Assembly: GCA_004352715.1 (NCBI GenBank)
Contig: SCFE01000120.1
Location: 1,310,665-1,374,664, forward strand
From: Hofstenia miamia
Taxonomy: Eukaryota > Xenacoelomorpha > Acoela
Direction of reading: 5' to 3'
Length of the DNA stretch: 64,000 nt
Position 1 is the stretch's first letter, and each line of letters starts with the position of its first letter. The notes under the pieces were generated by a model. It saw only the letters and a list, made by a program, of their open reading frames with translations, ran no database searches and was not told where the DNA came from. Of the stretch, positions 48,698-60,389 are shown piece after piece. Made by a program: the position numbers and the translations under genes.

Positions 48698-49051
48698 CAA
48701 TGGTCTTCAAACTTTTACCTATGTTTCTCTTTTCCTCTTAATTGTCTTAGCAGGACCAACCCTTCCCTAAAAAAATATCACTAATAAAATATTAAAGATA
48801 TAGTATTATTCATTATTTTGAAGGAAAACTAAACTAAAATGTCGTTGTTTTTTTTACTTCATTGCTATAAAAAATAGAACAACAACAGCTGCGTGAATAT
48901 TTTTACTCTTAATATTTTAAAATAATGCAAATTTCTGTAGAAATTCAATTCTCAGTAATGAAAACACCAAATTTGTTAGTTTTTAGTGTGGACCCTCAGT
49001 AAAGTTACATGGATCTCTAGGGTCCATGTAGACCCGGGTTGAGAACCACTG
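48698..49051. mobile_element. hAT/Charlie-like MITE with perfect 8-bp target duplication
   Basis: 354-bp non-coding element flanked by identical octamers GTTTAGAT at 48690-48697 and 49052-49059. Ends: CAATGGTCTTCAAACTTTT (left) and, on the reverse strand at the right, CAGTGGTTCTCAACCCGGG. The motif CAGTGGTTCTCAA is the well-known terminus of hAT (Charlie-type) elements. The right subterminal region has two GGGTCCATGTAGACC-like inverted words. Confidence 0.9.
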
Positions 49052-49059
49052 GTTTAGAT

Positions 49060-49710
49060 TAACATTCTTATTAATATTGCCCATTCAAACACGGCAAAAA
49101 GACCATTGTTGCTTAAATTGCACTAAAACCCAATCATCTATTCATAATATGCTTGATAAAAATTATCCAATTTTTAAAGAACAAAAAAATATTACCATGA
49201 TGAAAAAATAAATGAATAGATATGGATAATATTGCATATTTTAATAATTTATAAAATAAATTAAATACAAGCAAATTTCAAAGTAATTTCAACAAATTGA
49301 AAAGGTTTCTGATAGTTTTGATTAAATTCAATAACTAGAATAACTGATAGCTGATTAACAAAGGAAAACTTGCAACAGAGATATAATATTTTTTACTAAA
49401 AATAGAAACATCTTAAACCTAAACAGATGAAAGAAATAGTTAATAAAAGATCTAAATTTGAAAGTTTATGGATACAAGTTAACATTAATAATAAAATTTC
49501 ACAAATAAATATCAGTTATTGCAACAATAATTATATTTTCAATCATACTTGAAATTAATAAATGAAGATAGTAAGTAGACTGTTAAGTGACATATTAAAT
49601 CAATGTATTAATGAAGAGTTTTCCGGAGGAATTTAAAATTACAGAAATATTATCTATATACAAAAAGATGATGGACCTACTAATTAGGCTATCAATTATG
49701 TAGTTACAGG

Positions 49711-49743
<33 letters not shown>

Positions 49744-50074
49744 NTAATGGAATTTGCATTAAATTTGACACCAATATTTCAGAAACTTCTGAATAAATTC
49801 TTACAAAAAATTGTGAATATACTAAGTTTTTCATGCTGAATACGATTTTTGTGTGATATTTTACATACCAAGCATACATGCATTTTTACTAACATAGTGT
49901 TAGGGCAGCCCTTAACAGGGTCATAGGATGAAAATTAAATTGCCTATATAAAAATTGAGGAAAAATTTGAATTCACAATGCTAAAATTAATCCAATTGCA
50001 AAAAATCAAAGCTATCGTGTTCTTCAATGTAAAAAGAATTTGTTCAGTTAGGTGTTCGAAAACTTTCAATCGCT

Positions 50075-50109
<35 letters not shown>

Positions 50110-50209
50110 TAAAAGGAAAACACATTGAACGTTTGGATTATATTATATAATCATCATCAGCAAATAATTTGCGGCAAAAATATTTTTACAATATATGAAC
50201 TACACTAAA

Positions 50210-50244
<35 letters not shown>

Positions 50245-52065
50245 CTGAATATATTCAAATTTTTTTCAAAGTTTTTAATAGTAATAAAGCTTTGATTACT
50301 GAGCTAATTTTGTATCATTAAGATTCTCAAGTATAACTAAAAATCTGTTAAATGCAGCGCCACCTATAGGTAGTTTAAGAAGAAAGCTGGAGTAATTTTC
50401 GGACATAAACAAAATCAGTGTCATAATCATCTTTGATTAATTGATCGAAAAAAATTCTGCAGACCAGTCATCAGAAGAATACCACAAATTTTCTCTGTGT
50501 ACTGCTTTGAGCTGTTAAATTTAATTAATAATAAAACTTTTTGTTTTATAGTCAGTTAATTTGAAATTTTATCTAAAGAAATTCCTTCTTTAGGTACAAT
50601 TTCTTTTCTGAACGTTTAAATACGTACACGCGAAGTGTTTTTATGCCTATATTAAGGTATGGATGACTATGTGCGGAAAAATATCTCCTGAACACTAAGT
50701 AAGTGATATTAGCTCCATGGCCTCTTAATAGGCCATGTTAGCTCATACTCTGTAATTGCTTACTGCGTTATTTACTCCTTTAAGTTAAGCCCCTTTGTGT
50801 GAATGAACAACAAAATATTCAAGCTTGAACAGCCATGGCGTCCATTTTAAAAGAGAAACCGTTTTTCCACATTTACAAAGAATTTCCTCCAAGCCTATAA
50901 CCAAATTTGAAAATCTTGGGATATGGGTAGGTCTATTGGGGAACATACTTTAATGTTATGTTGAAAATTTCTATTAAAGCGTATTGCTGTGGCAGAGGTT
51001 GTTGAAAATATTAACAAGTTTTCTTTAAAAATTTTGAAATTTTAAAAAAGGTTTAAATTCTCTCCATTCCTAGTGTTCATGTATTTAGAAGGTTTGAGAC
51101 ATGGAAGAAACAAGAAACTTTGACTGTTTTTCGATATGTGTAAAGATATTCCAAACCATTGTACACATCTTCATCCATACCTAATGATTTGCTAGTGTTT
51201 TAATAAGCTTGGAAAATGTAAACTGGGTCAATTGTATCCTTATGCATTGAATTGGCAATTTTGGTTAGCATAATTAGATTATACATTTGAAATCTGAAAC
51301 CTTAAAAACTTGAAAGTTTTTGTTTCATTTCATCACATGATTTTCTTCATAAACAATAATTGGAAACTTATGGGAAATTAATACAAGCAAGTCACTATTT
51401 GGTACCTCTATAGATTTTAACATGCATAGATACTATGTGTAAACAAATTTTGAAAATTAACAGAAAAGAAATTGCTCCTTATAGATTAAACATAAGATAC
51501 AAACTTTTATAGAAGACTGTATTATTAAGTCGACTGATTAGTATGGCCGTTAGTGTTCAGTAGACTCCAAAAATCGAAATATTTTTTCATAACTTTGATT
51601 TGTCATAAGATGACAAATTTTTCTTTTATAGCTTCATCACATTCCGGATACTGTAAGCCTATGCAAACAGAACACTTCACTAAATATTTGTTTTCATAAT
51701 TTTCCATTTTCCGCATTTTCATATTTTGTGTTTCTTTTTTTATACTTATCATGTTCTCTATGATTAGAACGAATTGCACCATTAAATTCAGGATACCTGA
51801 AATACAAAGCCACGTACTACAAAAAAATTCAATACATTTTCAATGCTTATTGATATTTTTGAAATTTTATATTGTTGCTATAATTTAATTATTATTTTCT
51901 CAAAATTATGACCTAATTCGGCAAAATGAGTTATGTCATTGTTTTCAAAATTGGTATTCGATTTTTGTTCCCCAAAAATATTGGGTATATAATAAATACT
52001 GTTCCTGACAAATTCGAAAATTTTTTAACATGCCCTAGCCCAACCATGATCATTGATAGAGTTAC
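49060..52065. other. AT-rich spacer with TA arrays
   Basis: (TA)n at about 49711-49743 (ending at a single N, 49744), 50079-50106 and 50216-50243. Between the last two, ACGTTTGGATTATATT and ATAATCATCATCAGCAAA recall Penelope-like terminal sequence, but only loosely. No gene is seen. Confidence 0.45.
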
Positions 52066-53360
52066 ACATTTTCTAGCACTTCCCAAAAATTTTTCATGAA
52101 ATTTACATTTTACTGCTTTTTCTGCACTGCATTTTTGCAATTTCTACAAATGAAAGATCTTGTTAGCAGAATTTATGAAAATAAGCAATTGTTATGCAAA
52201 CATAAAACATCTAGTTTTTACACGATTTTTCGAATGTTTTTGAGAAATGCACTATTTTTTTATTCTCAGAAACACTATAAATAACGAATGCCTGCTAAAG
52301 TGAATATAAATACAATTAATTATTGATAATACTTAACACAAAATGTTACAACTATATTATAAGTTAGGACAAATGAAGTTCATCCCCTTTTTTAATCTAT
52401 CCTTTTTAATCTCTTTCATTGTCATACACAAACACTTTGTTTTAGAAATAAGGACATGAAACAGCAATAAAATGGTTAAAAGACGATTTAGCAAACAACG
52501 CCATCTATTGTCAATATATTAAGCTGAAAGAAATGAAAACATGCACAACTAGCGAGGATTAGGATTCATACATCAATTATAGAAAATCATGTGCAACAAA
52601 TGAATAATTGTGCTCTTAGCCGATAAAACTTCAATACACATAAAATAGAAAACTGTTGATTTCATGGTTCTGGACATCAACTAAAAGTATTATTCTGCTA
52701 AAAAAATTTTTANACATTTTCTAGCACTTCCCAAAAATTTTTCATGAAATTTACATTTTAATGCTTTTTCTGTACTGCATTTTTGCAATTTCTACAAATG
52801 AAAGATCTTGTTAGCAGAATTTATGAAAATAAGCAATTGTTATGCAAACATAAAACATCTAGTTTTTACACGATTTTTCGAATGTTTTTGAGAAATGCAC
52901 TATTTTTTTATTCTCAGAAACACTATAAATAACGAATGCCTGCTAAAGTGAATATAAATACAATTAATTATTGATAATACTTAACACAAAATGTTACAAC
53001 TATATTATAAGTTAGGACAAATGAAGTTCATCCCCTTTTTTAATCTATCCTTTTTAATCTCTTTCATTGTCATACACAAACACTTTGTTTTAGAAATAAG
53101 GACATGAAACAGCAATAAAATGGTTAAAAGACGATTTAGCAAACAACGCCATCTATTGTCAATATATTAAGCTGAAAGAAATGAAAACATGCACAACTAG
53201 CGAGGATTAGGATTCATACATCAATTATAGAAAATCATGTGCAACAAATGAATAATTGTGCTCTTAGCCGATAAAACTTCAATACACATAAAATAGAAAA
53301 CTGTTGATTTCATGGTTCTGGACATCAACTAAAAGTATTATTCTGCTAAAAAAATTTTTA
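52066..53360. repeat. 647-bp duplication across a single N (assembly overlap)
   Basis: 52066-52712 and 52714-53360 are copies of the same length, with N at 52713 between them. I noted only two substitutions near the start (for example TACTGC/TAATGC). This looks like two overlapping contigs, perhaps haplotypes, placed end to end. No gene lies inside. Confidence 0.9.
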
Positions 53361-53689
53361 AAAAATTTAATATATTTTTGAAGGTATTTTTGTAAATATT
53401 TGTTAATATAAAAATAGTTATCTTAAAAAAATATATTTTCAAGGGTGGAAAATATTATAAGATAGTTTTTAAATTTCGTTCATATGGCTTATTTTACAGA
53501 AACATAGTATACAAAACAGTAATTGGATATTTATGCTGACAACAACTCACTTTTACCATAAAAATTATTATAATCATAACTAAACTCCGTTCAACATTCC
53601 ACGAAACTTTTCTTTAAGTGAAAAGGAAAAGGTCAAGTAAGAGCATTTAAACATGATGGAAAATCAATAAATTTTATTGCTAAGCAACT

Positions 53690-54345
53690 TTTAAGGTCTC
53701 GTACTGTTGTCTAAAAGTATATAAAAGATCCTAAATCATATGGCATTGAAAAAAATCCAAGTCGTACGCCAAAGTAAACAAATGCAGCCAAACGATGACT
53801 TTTTAGAGAGGCCTCTAGCGACCAGTCAAGCTCAAGACAAGCCCAAGATCTCCGAGTAACCCCAAGAAGAGTTCAACAACTTTTGCATGCATCTAAGAAT
53901 TTGTTTATTGTAGCAGGAAGGCAGCACCTGCTTTGACTGATCAACACAAAAAGTTGCGTTTAATTGGGTGAAAGAGAAAGTAGAGCAGCTGTTTTTCAAG
54001 AAACCATTTGGAGGAGGATCTTTAATGATTTGGGGAGCATTTTCTGCCGCTGGGAAAGCTGAATCATTGATAATGGAGGGAAAACAGATATGTTAGTGTA
54101 TTAGAAGACAGTTTAATAACATTTATGAGAGATGTGCATAACAATAATGCAATTTATTTAAAATGATAATGCAGCTATACACTCTTCCAGATTCACAAAA
54201 AACAGTGAATTTTTATTGAGGTTTTGGACTGGCCTGCTAAGTCTCCTGACGTAGACCCTATTGAGAATCTATTTTGAAAATCTCTCAAAAAAGACTTACC
54301 ACAATGGATTTCAGTTTAAAATAAAGAATTATTAAAATCGGCAAC
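53690..54345 (+). mobile_element. Tc1-like transposase relic (DDE)
   Basis: The N-terminal DNA-binding part LLRSRTVV, then YIKDPKSYGIEKNPSRTPK, matches the Tc1/Tc3 helix-turn-helix and GRPR-like region. PFGGGSLMIWGAFSAAGKAE is the 'GGGSVMVWGxxS' block. NDNAAIHSS holds the second catalytic aspartate ('QDNAxxH'). DWPAKSPDVDPIENLF, followed by a stop and then KSLKKDLPQ, is the 'WPxxSPDLNPIENLW' block with the third catalytic residue. The frame changes several times and stops are present. A piggyBac-like element abuts it at 54373. Confidence 0.85.
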
Positions 54346-54372
54346 TAAACAGTATTGGAATTACACTCCTAA

Positions 54373-55168
54373 CCCTATTGTCCATGTGGAGCTAAAATGA
54401 CCACCAGCTTGTTCTTAAACGGTGATTACTGTAGAACCGATCAATGAAACTTCTTCATTTTTCTTGACTTTTAGTTCTTCAGTATTACGCTCGATTTTAA
54501 TGATGTGTTTTTCCTTATAACTCCGTCAATTTCGGTCTGATTTCAAATTTAAAAAATGTTCTGAAAAGCTGAGGAACTAAGTTTTCCAATGGTATACTAC
54601 ACATTATTCTAAAGTATGAAATTACAAAATAATTTTTGCCCTTAGTCTTGGGGTAGGCCCCAAGAATTATGTTTTTGAGTACCCGGTCAAAAAGTCTACC
54701 GAAAATTGCGGAAAGATTTATATTAACCTATGCAAATGCTAACTAAAAACACAGTGAAAGCGCCTTCACACACCTATTTATCAAATAATTAATGTTTGAT
54801 CTTATATGATTCTGCCACATTGAGCGATGCCATTATTTACTCACTAACCATTCTCTCATTTCCCCCTTTCCTGAATAATATGTATAAAATGCAATATTTA
54901 TTCTATCTAAAAGTGGAAGCGCTATTTGTTGTGCTTACATTTGAAAACAAAAACAATCAGGGACAGGAATGATTAAAAATGGCAGGTCAGAATGCAATAA
55001 CTTGTTATACATTGACTGTCCCTTTATGATTGCAAACATTTTATTTCACTAAAAAATTAAGTTTGATACAAAAAGGGATAATTTAATGGAAAATTAGTAG
55101 AAAACCGAGGGGCTATTTTAGCCCACCATGGACTAAAGGAGGGGTGGAGACGCAAATGGACACTAGGG
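54373..55168. mobile_element. piggyBac-like non-autonomous element
   Basis: The left end CCCTATTGTCCATGTGGAG follows CTAA (54369-54372). On the reverse strand the right end reads CCCTAGTGTCCATTTGCG next to TTAA (55169-55172). Inverted ends starting CCCTA at a TTAA target are the piggyBac signature; the left target copy has one substitution. It is 796 bp, with no open frame of note. GCTAAAATGACC and GCTAAAATAGCC form further inner inverted repeats. Confidence 0.65.
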
Positions 55169-55172
55169 TTAA

Positions 55173-57450
55173 GAATTTAATTGATTCTATGCAAAATAGA
55201 TGTATTGAAGTATTGCAATCTAAAGGGAATAAATGACAATATTTAAAGTTGTTTTATTTTCATTGCAAACGTATTTTTTCTAAAATGTCTTATTTTTTCC
55301 ATCAATAACGATCTTTTTATCTTAGCATTTTTAATGTAAATCATATCAACTCCTTGTTATGTCATTTGAATTAATGGCAAAAATTTACATAAGGAAATTT
55401 AGTGTAATATAACAGTTATTAAAATGTTACGGGGTGTTTTCAATTAATTTCCACCACTTCATATTTAACACTTATTTAAACTTAACCAACATATTTGTAA
55501 ACCAAAATCTAGTGCCCTTATGAATTAATACCCTGTTATTCAAAATTCTTAAATGAAGACAATGCTATAAATTCTATATACAGAATAAATTTTGATTTCT
55601 TCATGCACATATGAAGAAAAGGGGTTCAAATTTGCAACAAAAAATTGACTGTTTCTAAAAGCTGTCGAATTTCTTCTTAAAAGGGACAATAGAGATGATT
55701 CGCAAGGAATATTCTAAGAATAGGTTCAATGACTGCATTTCGGTCAGCTAACAATGAGAATAAGTTTGTAATCATACAATTTTTTGAGCAACTATCAGTG
55801 ACTCTTCAAACAGGGTAATGCCATCTTCATAACCTAACACTATTAGAGTTCTTAAGCCAACTGTTTCAGTAAACCTTAATCATGAAGATGCCAATTTTTC
55901 TGAATCTGATATTTTATTAATATTATTAAAATTATTTGTGTTTGTTTTGATATTAATTCTTTCTTTTGACATCATTAAATTTTTGTACAGCTGATTTGTG
56001 ATCTAAAAAGTAATTTATAAGTTCTTTGTTTCAATTTCTATTGCTTTATGCTGGGATGGTATGACCGAAAGATGTTACACACCCGTTGTATTCAACTGAT
56101 TTAATCCCTATTAACCTTAAACTGCAGATGTTCTTTATAAAGGTCAAACTGCTTTTTCAAGCATTTTACCAAACCTATTATGAAATTTGGAAAACCTGAA
56201 ATATTGATACACAAATTAGTGAACTTGCTGGAACGCAAAATTGCACAATACACAGAAAGACGTCAAGAAATTGAGAAATAAGAATTAGAGTGCACAAAAA
56301 CCATATCCAATCACCTAAAGAACAGTGATATGACATTTAATTATAAAGTATTATCTAAGACAATTGATAATTTTGAATCAAGCATCATGGAATCAAGCTT
56401 AAACAAAAAAGAATATAGATGTAAACTAAATCTACTAGTTATTGTAAAAAAATTATATAGTGATGAATATTTTATTAATAATTCTAGTAGGAAACATGTT
56501 AAATAAATGATGCGTTTCGTTTTTAAATTTTTTTAAAAGGCAATGTCGAAACATTTCCAAAAACCTTGGCAGCACCAATCAGAAGCACTTGTTGGCTATT
56601 AATTTTTGTTTTTCCAAATTATATTTGTGGAATATGCTTATGGTTATCTTATAAACAAACTATACTTGTGAATAGACCTATCTACTCATCAACTCAAAGA
56701 TCTGTCATCAAATATAGAGAATTATCTAAAACATTTTTTAACAAAATTTTTTTTCTAAAAGATGTCACCTGACGTATTAGAGAAAAAATAATTACAGATT
56801 TGAAATAAGTAACCTCAAATTAGTCTAAACTACCTTTCAAATTCAAAAGCGGATATTTGGCATAAACCAGTTTTAGCAAATACTACAAAATACTCAATTT
56901 GGATGTCACAAAAATTCCTCAACTCATTCATTGTTAAATACTACTGATAAACTATTCTGATACAATTGTAGCTATGGTTTGCTTACAGTTCTTAAAAAAC
57001 ATTTGATTCTTTTAAATATAATATACAAATTGAAAACTATATTGCATAGGATTTTTTTATTAGTATTAAAAAATTGATGCCTAGTTGCTTAAACCAGAGA
57101 ATTTTTTTAATGTACATTAACCTTCAAATTAGAATAAAGAAAATTCAACTCGTTATTTAAACTACAAAAACTTCTCTCAATCTTCAAATTCTTAGTACAT
57201 TTCTTCAAACAATGTATAAAATATTTAATTTTTCTATGATCTTGCCTAAATTCATTACATTTATTAATTGGCAAGAAGTTTAAGAATTGACTCTGGGGTC
57301 CAATGAACCCCAATTCTCATCTGAGAGTTACGAAATGATCCATCTTCTTTAAAGTATATATGAACTACAATTAATAAATAATAAATGGTGGGAACTTATA
57401 TGGTCTGAAAATCTTTACATCACAAAAGATAGCTATGATATAGAATAAAT
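55173..57450. other. AT-rich spacer with one coding-like relic
   Basis: At 56180-56507 (plus) one frame reads KFGKPEILIHKLVNLLERKI, then AQYTERRQEIEK, a stop, and 70 further codons including TISNHLKNSDMTFNYKVLSK and EYRCKLNLLVIVKKLYSDEY before the next stop. The composition is protein-like, but I do not recognise the family; a mobile-element origin is most likely. The rest shows nothing. Confidence 0.4.
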
Positions 57451-60252
57451 ATGAAAACAAAAAAGAAAAAAGAAATAATTGGTTTAGATGAAAATGGAAA
57501 TTTTATAAAGAGAATAAGCAGAGATGATAATGTAACACAGCAGTTATCCGATCTCTCCCTGACAACACATCCTACAAAGATAAGTTCTGGGCAGTACGAG
57601 AGTCACACATCAAATCCAACATTGGATCTGAGCAGTACGGGACTCACACAGCAATTATCCGATCTCTCTCTGATAACACATCTTACAAAGCTAAGTACTT
57701 CTGAACCAAATATTAATAACAATTTTTTGACCTTCATAAAACACCGTGTGCCCACCTTAAATAGAGTACCAAAAGGTTCTCGGAAATGCCTGGCTGAACT
57801 TTTCATAAAATGCCTAAACGATATTTTGAAAACACCCGACTCTGAGGAACATTGGCAAAAGTTAATGTCTTTATCTAAGAAGGTACTGAAATTACCCGAG
57901 CGTTCCGGAAAAAATAAAGCAAATTTAACTAATATTTTGAATAAAAGAATAAAGAATTTCACCTTCTCTCTGGATGTTAATGAAACTTTAAACAAACATA
58001 AGCCAAAGAAATCAAAAAATATTTCGCAAAATCGACTGATTTCAAACAAAATTGAAAGTGGTGATATTAAAGGGGCTGTTCGTATTATTAGTAGTGATGA
58101 TTCTGTTGCTGAGTGTAACATGGATGTTTACAACAAGCTCCTCAGTAAGCACCCTCAAAAAAATTCAGTTAGGGTTTTTAAAAATTTAGAAACTTCTGCA
58201 GAAATAAATTTTGGGGCTGTTAAAAATTATATTAACTCTTTTCCTCCTGGTTCTGCAGGTGGCCCTGACGGCTTGAAGCCCCAAATTTTGAAAGATCTTA
58301 TCCACGAAAAAAATGGCGAAATAGCATCAATTTTGATACAAAAACTAACTGATTTTGTAAATATCATTCTTCATGGTAATGTGCCTGTTTGTGTGCGACC
58401 AGTGTTTTTTGGGGCTAATTTAACTGCTTTGAATAAAAAGGACGGAGGAGTTCGACCTATTGCCGTGGGAAACACTTTCAGACGGCTAGCGTCTAAATGT
58501 GCTGGCTTTTTAGTAAAAAATGAACGTATTGCAAGCTACAAGAATGTGCAACTTGGATATGGAGTGCCGAAAGGATGTGAATCAGCCGCCCATGCAGTTC
58601 GGAATTACATAAACTCAATTGATGACGATAATTTTGTGCTTTTCAAAGTTGATTTCAAAAATGCTTTTAATTGTATTGACCGTGAAAAATTGCTGCTAAC
58701 CATTTACGAAAAGTATCCTGCTATTTTTAATTATACTAACAACGCTTATGGACAAAACTCATACCTGTTTTTCGGTGATCAAATAATTTTATCTAGTGTA
58801 GGAGCTCAGCAAGGAGATCCTGAAGGTCCTCCTCTTTTTTCAGATATAATAAATCCTATTATACAAAATTTTTCTTGTGATTTAAACGTTTGGTACCTTG
58901 ATGACGGCAACTTTGCAGACAATTATCAGAAAGTCATTGCTACGTACAGTTATCTCAAAACGGAAGCGGAAAAAATTGGTCTATCTGTTAACCCTAGCAA
59001 GTGTGAAATTGTCTTTTTAGGTTCACCTGTTAATGGGAAAAAGAAAAAAATCATGCAAGAATTCTACGAAGTATGCCCTGGCGTAAGTGAAACCGAAATA
59101 AAGGACTTAGTTATCCTTGGGGCACCAATTGGAGATAAGGCTGTTGAGAATTGTTTATCAGAGAAACTTAATACTTTCTCTAATATGGCTAAAAATTTGG
59201 AAAAAATTGACACACATTATGCTTTTTTTCTTTTAAAAAATTGTTTACATGTGCCTAAGATGAACTATTTTTTGAGGACTGCTCCTTGTTTTCTTAAAAA
59301 GGAAATTTTAATTAAATTTGATCAATGTCTAATTGAATGTTTGAAAAAGACATGCAACATTGGGTTAAATTCTCTCGCCTCCATGCAAATACAGCTACCC
59401 GTACGTCTTAGTGGAATGGGTATCCCCTCCGTTGTAAATATTGCCCCTTCAGCTTATTTAGCGTCTGTGACTGGATCTTTCAAACTAATAAGCAATATAT
59501 TGCATGGAAAGACATTTCCCGACATTTATTCTAATTCAGCCCTCTGTGCATGGCAAAACCAAGTGTCCTCCACTGTTTTACCCTGTGGCTCACCTTTTCA
59601 AAAGGATTGGCTGGAACCGGTACATGAAAAAATTTTCAGTGACATCATTTCCGGATGCAACGAATATAATAAAAAAAGATTAACCGCCTTTAAAGGCAAA
59701 TTTCAAGGTTCCTGGTTGAATGCACTGCCATCAAAATCTCTGGGTTTAAAATGTACTGACGCTCAATTTAGAATTAGTTTTGCTCTACGTACGGGCTCTA
59801 AAATTTGTGAAAAACATATTTGTTCATGTGAAACACCTGTTGATGAATTAGGTACCCATGGGTTATCTTGCAAGAAGAGTGCTGGCAGGTTTAGCCGACA
59901 TAGTCACCTAAATGATTTTTTTAAACCCCCAATGGGTACTGCCGGCTACAATTCTGTTTTAGAGCCACCAGGTTTATGTCGAAGCGATGGGAAACGACCA
60001 GACGGAATGACCTTAATACCCTGGTCTCGCGGACAATCTCTCGTGTGGGACGTCACCGTTGTGGATTCACTGGCGCCTAGTCGCATTTGTCGGGACGTTA
60101 ATCATATCAAAGAGGCCGAGGAACGCAAAGCTGCAAAGTATACCGAAATATCCAATAGCGGCTACTTGTTCCAACCCCTTGCTTTCGATACTCAAGGAAA
60201 TTGCGGACCTTCGACGAAAAGTTTTTTGAAAGATCTAGGAGATAACTTGTAA
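57451..60252 (+). CDS. Reverse transcriptase with C-terminal zinc knuckle and PD-(D/E)xK-like nuclease
   Basis: A single-exon frame of 933 codons, with an in-frame TGA 15 bases before the ATG. Residues 29-86 hold two copies of a 37-residue repeat (TQQLSDLSL). A helical region (about 95-170) precedes the polymerase: GPDG at 271-274, RPIAVGN at 335-341, motif A FKVDFKNAFNCID with D401, motif B GAQQGDPEGPPLF at 451-463, motif C WYLDDGN with D484/D485, and NPSKCE at 514-519. C791, C793, H803 and C807 form a knuckle. E838, RPDG (849-852) and WDVTV (866-870) form a nuclease core, with threonine where K is usual. It resembles intronless RT proteins repeated in many invertebrate genomes (memory). YLDD is atypical for LINEs. 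The stop arises from a likely one-base deletion near 60250: the next frame continues as SGDKRAKEFLYQSITSIIIQ and VLGTLNKQERMDEIFTLL to a stop at 60389. This is probably a young, just-inactivated retroelement gene. Confidence 0.9.
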   Translation: MKTKKKKEIIGLDENGNFIKRISRDDNVTQQLSDLSLTTHPTKISSGQYESHTSNPTLDLSSTGLTQQLSDLSLITHLTKLSTSEPNINNNFLTFIKHRVPTLNRVPKGSRKCLAELFIKCLNDILKTPDSEEHWQKLMSLSKKVLKLPERSGKNKANLTNILNKRIKNFTFSLDVNETLNKHKPKKSKNISQNRLISNKIESGDIKGAVRIISSDDSVAECNMDVYNKLLSKHPQKNSVRVFKNLETSAEINFGAVKNYINSFPPGSAGGPDGLKPQILKDLIHEKNGEIASILIQKLTDFVNIILHGNVPVCVRPVFFGANLTALNKKDGGVRPIAVGNTFRRLASKCAGFLVKNERIASYKNVQLGYGVPKGCESAAHAVRNYINSIDDDNFVLFKVDFKNAFNCIDREKLLLTIYEKYPAIFNYTNNAYGQNSYLFFGDQIILSSVGAQQGDPEGPPLFSDIINPIIQNFSCDLNVWYLDDGNFADNYQKVIATYSYLKTEAEKIGLSVNPSKCEIVFLGSPVNGKKKKIMQEFYEVCPGVSETEIKDLVILGAPIGDKAVENCLSEKLNTFSNMAKNLEKIDTHYAFFLLKNCLHVPKMNYFLRTAPCFLKKEILIKFDQCLIECLKKTCNIGLNSLASMQIQLPVRLSGMGIPSVVNIAPSAYLASVTGSFKLISNILHGKTFPDIYSNSALCAWQNQVSSTVLPCGSPFQKDWLEPVHEKIFSDIISGCNEYNKKRLTAFKGKFQGSWLNALPSKSLGLKCTDAQFRISFALRTGSKICEKHICSCETPVDELGTHGLSCKKSAGRFSRHSHLNDFFKPPMGTAGYNSVLEPPGLCRSDGKRPDGMTLIPWSRGQSLVWDVTVVDSLAPSRICRDVNHIKEAEERKAAKYTEISNSGYLFQPLAFDTQGNCGPSTKSFLKDLGDNL
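57535..57696 (+). repeat. 111-bp in-frame repeat inside the RT gene
   Basis: 57535-57585 and 57646-57696 are near-identical (both start ACACAGC and cover TCCGATCTCTC). The offset of 111 bases, 37 codons, keeps the frame. The unit TQQLSDLSLxTHxTKxS is duplicated in the protein N-terminus. Confidence 0.9.
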
Positions 60253-60389
60253 ATATATCTGGCGATAAACGAGCAAAAGAATTTCTGTATCAATCAATAA
60301 CATCGATAATTATTCAACATAATGCCGCTTGTGTACTAGGGACTTTAAATAAACAAGAACGCATGGACGAAATATTTACTTTGTTGTAA

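Noticed and set aside
50060-50245. Penelope-like terminal repeat with hammerhead (ACGTTTGG ... ATCATCATCAG)
   Set aside because: Only loose wording similarity; the core GAAA/CTGATGA arrangement could not be read.
57603-58121. 172-codon minus-strand frame
   Set aside because: It lies entirely inside the reverse transcriptase gene on the opposite strand and is a shadow of its codon pattern.
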